Of a DNA stretch of 64,000 nucleotides, positions 58,107-64,000 are shown in pieces. The notes under the pieces are model-generated. The model was not told the origin of the DNA and made no database searches. It worked only from the letters and a program-made list of their open reading frames with translations. The stretch is from NCBI GenBank assembly GCA_047495785.1, contig JBLDXI010000042.1, forward strand, positions 3,720,001 to 3,784,000, written 5' to 3'. Source of the stretch: Lepidodermella squamata. Lineage: Eukaryota > Gastrotricha. Positions within the stretch are counted from its first letter, which is position 1; every line of letters starts with the position of its first letter. Made by a program: the position numbers and the translations under genes.

Positions 58107-60988
58107 CACTGTGAAACGAGCATAGCTCGATGTCGAATTTCGCCTCAATAACGAGCTTGTAATACCATAGCTGTAGCCTGCAGAATTGAGAGTCCAAAGT
58201 TCGTTGCTGAATGACTTGTCGAAATTTAGCCTAGTCCCCCCGCATAGCAAGAATTTATCAGCCTCATCAAGTAAAAACGTGAAATCGCACTGTTGCGAGT
58301 CCAATGGGAATTTACGTAGTTTCAGGGCGCATGCCGATTTGATGACGCCGAAACGAAGCCAATGGAAAAATAGCGTACGATTTGGTGTGGTAGGATAGTA
58401 AGCGATTTGTGTCTGCTCCTTGAACCCAGACTCCATGTAAACGTCAGTTGATGTGTTTGCGAAGCGCATACTTGGAACCCATATTTGATAGCGGTTCACT
58501 GAGTAAACGCGATCTGCTTCTTCCACATCGGGCGCTGTAACATCCGCTACACAGGTGTAAACAACCCATTGAACAATTAGCGTGACACCAGCTAAAATCT
58601 GGCTGGATTTTGCGTCGATATCCTCCAGCGTGTTCAATTGTATAGTGATGTAGATTTTCGAACCATAGTCTGAAGACCTGGTTGAAGTATTAATAATCTA
58701 TGATCTTTACATTTGCTGGAAGCCTTTTCATAATAGTTGCTTTGAAATATAGGGTCACTCATGTGTTGAATCTTTTATACATTGTCCAATAATCCCGTGA
58801 TTTACAGTTCATGACCAACCAAGTTAGCTAATAAAGGTGGATTACCTGGCGGTGGGATTTATAAAAGGGCAACGGAAAATCGCTGATCCGAAGCAGCGGA
58901 ATTACGTTGCCATCCAGCAAATTCGGTATGCCGAAGTCAGAGGAATTTGTAATAAAGTCATAGGTTCTTGCACATTTCCCCATCCGCCGGTGTTTCCTCC
59001 ACGCGCGCATTCCTATTGGTTGGTTAAATTTACGCGTAACCGCAGGTCGCGCGCATTTATTGCGCAACAAATCATTGCAGCTTTCTACGCGCGCGCTTCA
59101 AAATCATAAGAAAACCACAAGTCAGCTAGCCCGAATTGAACAAGTCCAATATATGAAGCGCGCGCATCGAGAGTACATTTTTCAATTAGTACCAAGTTTA
59201 AAAAAATTGCAAATCAAGAAGATATGCGAGAAATAAGGATGACTTACAATCGACAGGGCGCTCAAAAATATTTCCTAGCAAAATAAAATGGCACCATCAT
59301 GGTTCATTATGTCGCTTTTATGAAATCGCAATTTTTCTAAATTTTTAGAAGCGCTTGAGTTTTGATCATTCCAAGTCATTTTTACATCCACTTCATATTA
59401 TAAGCGGCTCGGGTAATGAGCGGTAACTTTTCAAACGCACAAACTTTCAAGGGCAAGAAAAAAACATTTTTGAATCAATTCGATGTAGCGCGAAAATAAT
59501 CAAACGGTTTTAGATATGTCTCAAGCTATATTTTGATGAAATTACCCCAAATTCACCGAAAAAAGCTCGTGCCAGCGGTGCGCGCTTTCGCAATTTGTTG
59601 AAATTTGAATTTTGCGCGCGCAAAATTGTATATTTTATTCAATCGATATGTAAATAAGAACAAAATACATGATAATCCGAATTTTTCAAGTTATTCGGCA
59701 ACAAAATCTGCCTTAATTTAAGCTTTTTTATTTTCTTGAAAGCATTTCGCTGACTCAGCGCAGGGCGCAGTCGTCTTTGCTCTCGTCCGTGCGCGCGCGC
59801 GCACGAAGGCTGTAATTATCTTAGTTGTTGCGCAACAAGGCCCAGCCAATAGGAATGCGCGCGTGGAGGCGGATGGGGAAATGTGCTACATTATAGGCCG
59901 GGTTTGCAGGGTCGAAGTCCATTTTTATTTGCTGCGTCGATGGTGTGGTGGTGAGGTGGTGAATTTTGTTGTGGTAGTAGTTTTTGCAAGTATTTTTCAT
60001 TCATCTCCATCTAATTAATCAGCTAAAAAAATAACCGACCGCTCGACCGCACCACCATCACCACATAACAAGCCAAGAAAAAACATGGATATGATTCATC
60101 ACTGAGTTCACTATGCTAAACACCACCTACAATGTAGGTTCTTAGAGCTGCCTTTGTTGGCTGTGGCAGCATCGTGTTCGAGGTCGCTTCCAAAGTAGCG
60201 GTGGTTGAGGATGAGGTTGGAGTTAACGTTGATGTCAAAGTGATACCTGAGGTGCTAGAATCAGTCGATGTAGGTGCTGTCGTCGATGTCGTGGAGGTAG
60301 ATGTTGTAGTGGTCGTAGTGGTCGGATCGTCTTGGTAGTCGAGGTCGATGCGGTAGTGCTGGAACTAGTCGATTGGGTCGTCGTCGTGCTCGTCGGTGTG
60401 GGGGTGGTGCTTGAACTGGTCGACGAGCTGAGGCCGTTGTGGTGCTCGTTGTCGACGTGCTTGTTAGCGGTGAGCAGTCGTACACAGCTACATAGTACAG
60501 GTCTACTGTATCCGAGTATTGCCCACTGCGTCCTGCTATCCCAAGAATTTTAGGCCCTGAGAATAATTTAGAAATCTTCACAGGTGAAGGCGTGCTGTTA
60601 TAAGGCCCAATGCAAGTTCCGTTTAGTAAACACATCGCTGACTAAAAACGAGAGTTGTATGCTATAGAAGATGTGTTGTTGCGCCGTCATACCGAAATGT
60701 AAGATCCGTTTAGAACTCGTAGTTGATGAATGACTAAGTTGTTCGCGAACCAAGGTTTCAGAGGGATCGAACGTTTGTAGAGCAGAGAGGTTTCACTGCC
60801 TGGTGTCTGATAAACGGATGCGTCCACGTATTTGGAGTATGGGTTGTAACGAGCAGCGAATCCCTGGTACGTCGTTGTATTCACCCCGTAAACGATATCT
60901 TGAAAACATCCGATATGCACGAGGCATAACATTTATAAATCGTACCTCCATCTGGTGGCCTGCCAAGTGTCGAATTTTTGGCAATCGC
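58107..60988 (-). pseudogene. Ruined receptor gene, copy D
   Basis: Minus-strand remains closest to copy A. Exon 1 and most of exon 2 are missing (homology begins near 60988; exon 2 remnant ends 60946). Exon 3 (60898-60693) is intact (YQGFAARYNPYSKYVDASVY). Exon 4 starts at 60641 with a changed acceptor, shifts frame in the Thr-rich linker, and is split by the insertion at 58970-60134. Its last part (58969-58846) has a 2-base deletion near ISDF. Exon 5 begins at 58677, keeps the Cys-loop CALKLRKFPLDSQQC, then loses homology at 58107 before M1. It has no signal peptide and no membrane segments, so it cannot be a channel. Confidence 0.9.
58970..60134. mobile_element. 1165-bp insertion in receptor copy D with 9-bp target duplication
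   Basis: TAGGTTCTT occurs at both edges (58961-58969 and 60135-60143). Removing one copy plus the insert restores the reading ALRTYDFITNSS, as in copy A, so the target duplication is well supported. Inside, GCACATTTCCCCATCCGCC at the left edge recurs inverted at about 59868-59886, with CACGCGCGCATTCCTATTGG beside it, giving an inverted pair about 919 bp apart. The last 250 bp lie outside this pair. CG-rich ..GCGCGC.. words are frequent. A 9-bp duplication fits a MULE, but terminal inverted repeats at the true ends are not seen. Confidence 0.75.
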
Positions 60989-61358
60989 GGGCAATCGCGC
61001 AGAGAATCACGGTTTTTTAACTTTGAGAGCCTGCATCGCAATTTGCCCCGCCTCAGATTAAATAATTGAGCTTATTAGCCGTTGCTTATTTATTTACACA
61101 ATTGCTTTTTTCGTTTTGATTTACACGAGCCTTTTTCCTCTTTTTTCTGAGCCTTTCTCTCTAAAATTATTTGCTTCGTAAAAATTACATACTGGCACTA
61201 GGCCAACATATTAATCTATAGCATTAAACTATTCCTTCTTCGTTTATCCCATTAACTATTGGTGCTGAAGGTCTCAGGCAATTGTTTGAGACAAGCGCCT
61301 CCTCCCCTCCCCATCTTATTTCCTCCCACAAATATCAGGGGTTTTCGATTGATTTCCC
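60989..61358. other. Junction and 5' region of the retrotransposon
   Basis: Sequence between the cut edge of copy D and ORF1 of the non-LTR element. It probably includes the element's 5' UTR, but the 5' boundary and any target duplication cannot be fixed from one copy. Confidence 0.4.
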
Positions 61359-63071
61359 ATGTCATTTTCCATCTTCAATCGATTCTGGCCCCTCAGCAAT
61401 TCGTCGGCTGACGAAGCTGCCATCGGTATTATCGGCGGCAACGAGTCGTTTATGGACGATGTTGAACAGGCTAGAACTTCACCGGTTCGGGCCGAAGGGC
61501 TTAATTCCAGCAGGAACAGCGATGGGGGAGAGCCCCTAACTGCTAAAAAACCGAACATGGAGAGCAAAGATAACGAGCCCGTTTCGAACCCACGCCTAAA
61601 AACGTTGGGCAACTCCCAGCAAAACAATCGCTCCCAAGAACTGACTCGGAAGCGGCCTAATGTGCAAGGCAATCAGGGAAGCTCCGCCCCGCCACAACCA
61701 AATGCCCAGCAGGCGGAGAGCTCGGAAAAACCTGCAAGTCGAGAAGAAGACGATCAAAAGTGCACCGTTGTCATCGACGACGCTCTACCGCTCTACAGGA
61801 CTGACCAAAAAGTAGAAGACGAATTCATAAAAATCGATGAGTCACTGCGTATCAAGCGTATCTCCTTCCTCACACTGGGTGGCATTCAGGTACTCTTTTC
61901 GAAACCAGAAATGGCCCTGCGAGCAATTGGAAAGACTGATTGGCCTGAAGACGCCTTTGGTGGAAAGTGTAGGGTGCACAGGACCTCGCGATACTACCAG
62001 CTCTTCCCAAACGAAGAGAAACCACCGAAAACAAGCACGGAACCCCGTGGCGAAGAATCAGGTATAAGGCGTCTCGCGCAGCTGGAAGGGCGAGCTGTTC
62101 TCTGTTACAACTTCCCATCCTCTCTGACCATTGAACAACTGAAATCCTCTTGGTCAGCATATCTGGAAGATGCTACAATTACCTATGACAAAGGCAAACG
62201 TAAGGTTATTTGTTACATGAAAACTGTCGAACTAGCAAAGCGCCTGACGAAGGGCGACGGCCTCCCTTTTCGTGAAATCCGAGTAATTGAAGGTGAAGAA
62301 CTTCAGGTAAAGCGTAACCCACCTAGGTGCAACTACTGTCAACATCACAGCCATGTCACAAAAAACTGTGACTGCGACGTCCCCATCTGTGGCTGGTGCG
62401 CTGGAGGTCACTTTACCCAACGTTGCTTGTCACGTAACAACCCTGAAGCGAGAAAATGCGCGAACTGTAAGGGTCCTCACTCGGCAAGCTACGGCGGCTG
62501 CAAGTTCGTGAAAGCGGCAGCTGCGAAAATGGAACAGGTCGAGCGAGACAAAATTGCTAAGGCGATGAATGAAGCTGCTACGGCCCCTGCACAGCGACAA
62601 TTTCAGCAGGCTCCTCGGCCTAAACAAATGGCTCGGGCGCCTACCGCGACGGCTCAAACAGCCGCTGACAACGCGTCAGAAGACGATGCCATTATCCGCC
62701 TGGCGGATCGGCTTGCGCCTTTGGTCGCCTCTCGAGTACGCCAGCAGCTCCTAGGCGAGTTTCATGCTCAGGAAATTTCTAAGCCCGAATCTACGGACAT
62801 TGACAACCTCAAAAAACAGGTCGGCGAAATTTTAGCTTTGTTAAAAACTATTTCACATCAACAGAACCCCGATCCGAACGAAGTATTCACCGGCACACAG
62901 CAGAGCGCCGGCTCTCAACTGATTGCGGCTTACTCCCTGCGATCTAGTACGGCAACCGCCACGGCTTTGCCAGAGAAGGAGAAAGGTACGTCGAAGGCAT
63001 CTGGACGGGGCGGGCATCGCCGAAACAGCGTTGGCCCGGCAACCGAAAAACCGCCAAGCCCCACAGTATGA
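61359..63071 (+). CDS. Non-LTR retrotransposon ORF1 (gag-like, CCHC zinc knuckles)
   Basis: An open frame of 570 residues. The N-terminal 120 residues are polar and disordered. A middle region (about 130-310) resembles the RRM-like fold of Jockey-group ORF1 proteins (RRLAQLEGRAVLCYNFPSSL). Three zinc knuckles follow near residues 325-385: CNYCQHHSHVTKNC, CGWCAGGHFTQRC and CANCKGPHSASYGGC. A Gln/Ala-rich stretch and a helical segment end the protein. ORF1 proteins bind the element RNA and form the particle used in retrotransposition. The stop overlaps the ORF2 start as ATGA (63068-63071), suggesting reinitiation. It is intact, unlike ORF2. Confidence 0.88.
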   Translation: MSFSIFNRFWPLSNSSADEAAIGIIGGNESFMDDVEQARTSPVRAEGLNSSRNSDGGEPLTAKKPNMESKDNEPVSNPRLKTLGNSQQNNRSQELTRKRPNVQGNQGSSAPPQPNAQQAESSEKPASREEDDQKCTVVIDDALPLYRTDQKVEDEFIKIDESLRIKRISFLTLGGIQVLFSKPEMALRAIGKTDWPEDAFGGKCRVHRTSRYYQLFPNEEKPPKTSTEPRGEESGIRRLAQLEGRAVLCYNFPSSLTIEQLKSSWSAYLEDATITYDKGKRKVICYMKTVELAKRLTKGDGLPFREIRVIEGEELQVKRNPPRCNYCQHHSHVTKNCDCDVPICGWCAGGHFTQRCLSRNNPEARKCANCKGPHSASYGGCKFVKAAAAKMEQVERDKIAKAMNEAATAPAQRQFQQAPRPKQMARAPTATAQTAADNASEDDAIIRLADRLAPLVASRVRQQLLGEFHAQEISKPESTDIDNLKKQVGEILALLKTISHQQNPDPNEVFTGTQQSAGSQLIAAYSLRSSTATATALPEKEKGTSKASGRGGHRRNSVGPATEKPPSPTV

Positions 63072-64000
63072 TAGTAGGACAGTGGAATTCAGGCCATGCC
63101 AAATTAGCAAATAGAATCGCTGAACTTTTATTCTTAATTCAAACTCTTTTAGTTGACATACTTCTAGTGAACGAAACATGGCTTGATCGCGAAGACGACG
63201 ATGCTTTGGTTGAAATACCAGGTTATACCATATTTAGAACAGACCGAAGAAATCGGGCGGCTAACAATTCAACCTACGGCGGAGTCGCCATTTATGTTAA
63301 AAATACTATTCGTGTTATTGAAAGTTTTAGGCACCAGGCAGACCACAGCGAGTGGATGGCGCTGAAAGTGATGAACTCTCAAGGTGCCACGTTAACTCTA
63401 GCCACTGGGTATAGTTCGCCGGACTATGATCTTGACTTAACTTTTTTGCAGCTTTGCTTGGACGGGCTAGGCGACCCCAATGCTCCTTGTATTTTTGCAG
63501 GTGACCTGAACGCTTGGCACCCTTGCCTTTCGGACTCTAAAAGCCGAAACAAGGCTGGAAACGGCCTCGTTGCGTGGCTCGAAACCGAGGGTCACACGTA
63601 ACGGCAAACGTAAGTAACGGCACTCCAACGCTTTTTCAGCTGCTGGTGTTGGGAGGCAAATCGATATTTGGTTGGGAAACAACGCTGCCCTCGCGTACGT
63701 ATCAAACACCGCAAAGGTATGTGACAAGTTCGGCAGTGATCACTGCGCGACATTGTTGAACGTGGACTTCGAGGCGGTCCCCACGCCTCCACTAGTCAAC
63801 TCGAACGAGCCTCGTCTCAACTTCTACAAGGCCAATTGGAACAGGTTTGAAGAACGGCTTAAGCACTGGCTGAAAGTGTTGGCAGAGCCTGTGAAAGCAA
63901 AACCCGGTGACCCCGTCGACAGCATCGATCGATACGCTGATGCTATCACCGAAGCTATTAAGCGAGCGGCAGCAGAGGTAATCCCGGTGTGTGCCGAAAG
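63068..64000 (+). pseudogene. Non-LTR retrotransposon ORF2, endonuclease part, frameshifted and cut by the window end
   Basis: Starts MIVGQWNSGHAKLANR and shows an APE-type endonuclease: ILLVNETWL with the catalytic Glu, YGGVAIYVKN, ATGYSSPDYD, IFAGDLNAWHP with Asp and Asn, and later GSDHCATL with the terminal Asp-His. The frame breaks near 63590-63600 (stop at 63599-63601) and again near 63655-63665. After that it stays open to base 64000 (FYKANWNRFEERLKHW). The reverse transcriptase should lie beyond the window. With two shifts the enzyme is not made as one chain, unless these are sequence errors. Confidence 0.85.

Overview
This window is nuclear DNA from an invertebrate animal. Almost every gene is split by GT..AG introns, most only 45-70 bp long. 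Genes lie on both strands and are spaced several kb apart. TATA boxes and AATAAA signals can be seen near several genes. The proteins are animal in kind: an ETS factor, a copine, a Cys-loop receptor family and kringle/PAN/C-type-lectin modules. Interstitial CCCTAA/TTAGGG repeats argue against a TTAGGC (nematode) or TTAGG (arthropod) telomere. I cannot name the species; a flatworm- or tunicate-like small-intron genome would fit.

Layout. 1.7-7 kb: two ceramide-synthase-like TLC genes on either side of a small secreted-protein gene; the second TLC gene has no introns. 8.4-10 kb: pyruvate kinase. 10.35-14.07 kb: a complete MULE DNA transposon (9-bp target duplication, terminal inverted repeats made of tandem subrepeats, transposase joined to a Ulp1-type protease) whose coding region is broken. 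14.9-16.7 kb: copine. 17-18.6 kb (minus): unrecognised Cys/Gly/Ala-rich protein. 20-21.4 kb (minus): GDPD phosphodiesterase in 8 exons. 21.4-25.5 kb: gene desert with a duplicated noncoding block carrying a palindromic E-box. 25.5-26.8 kb: third TLC gene. 27.3-29 kb: type II membrane glycosyltransferase-like gene. 29.5-30.9 kb (minus): secreted Cys-rich protein. 33.9-36.8 kb (minus): secreted PAN/C-type lectin/kringle mosaic protein with telomeric repeats in one intron. 38.9-40.6 kb: ETS transcription factor.

41.7-61 kb (minus) is the most unusual part. Three intact genes and two ruined copies each encode a signal peptide, a concanavalin/L-type-lectin-like domain, a Thr/Ser-rich mucin-like linker and a pentameric Cys-loop ligand-gated channel. 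All three intact genes have the same five-exon structure and the same phase-2 junction joining the lectin-mucin part to the channel part. This looks like a chimeric receptor family expanded in tandem. A non-autonomous hAT element, a 1.17-kb insertion with a 9-bp duplication, tRNA-like and CATCCCGCA repeats, hairpin repeats and a non-LTR retrotransposon (61.4 kb to the window end) have invaded the array.

Exon limits were worked out by hand from reading frame, splice sites and comparison between copies. Product names rest on motifs recognised by eye, not on a search.
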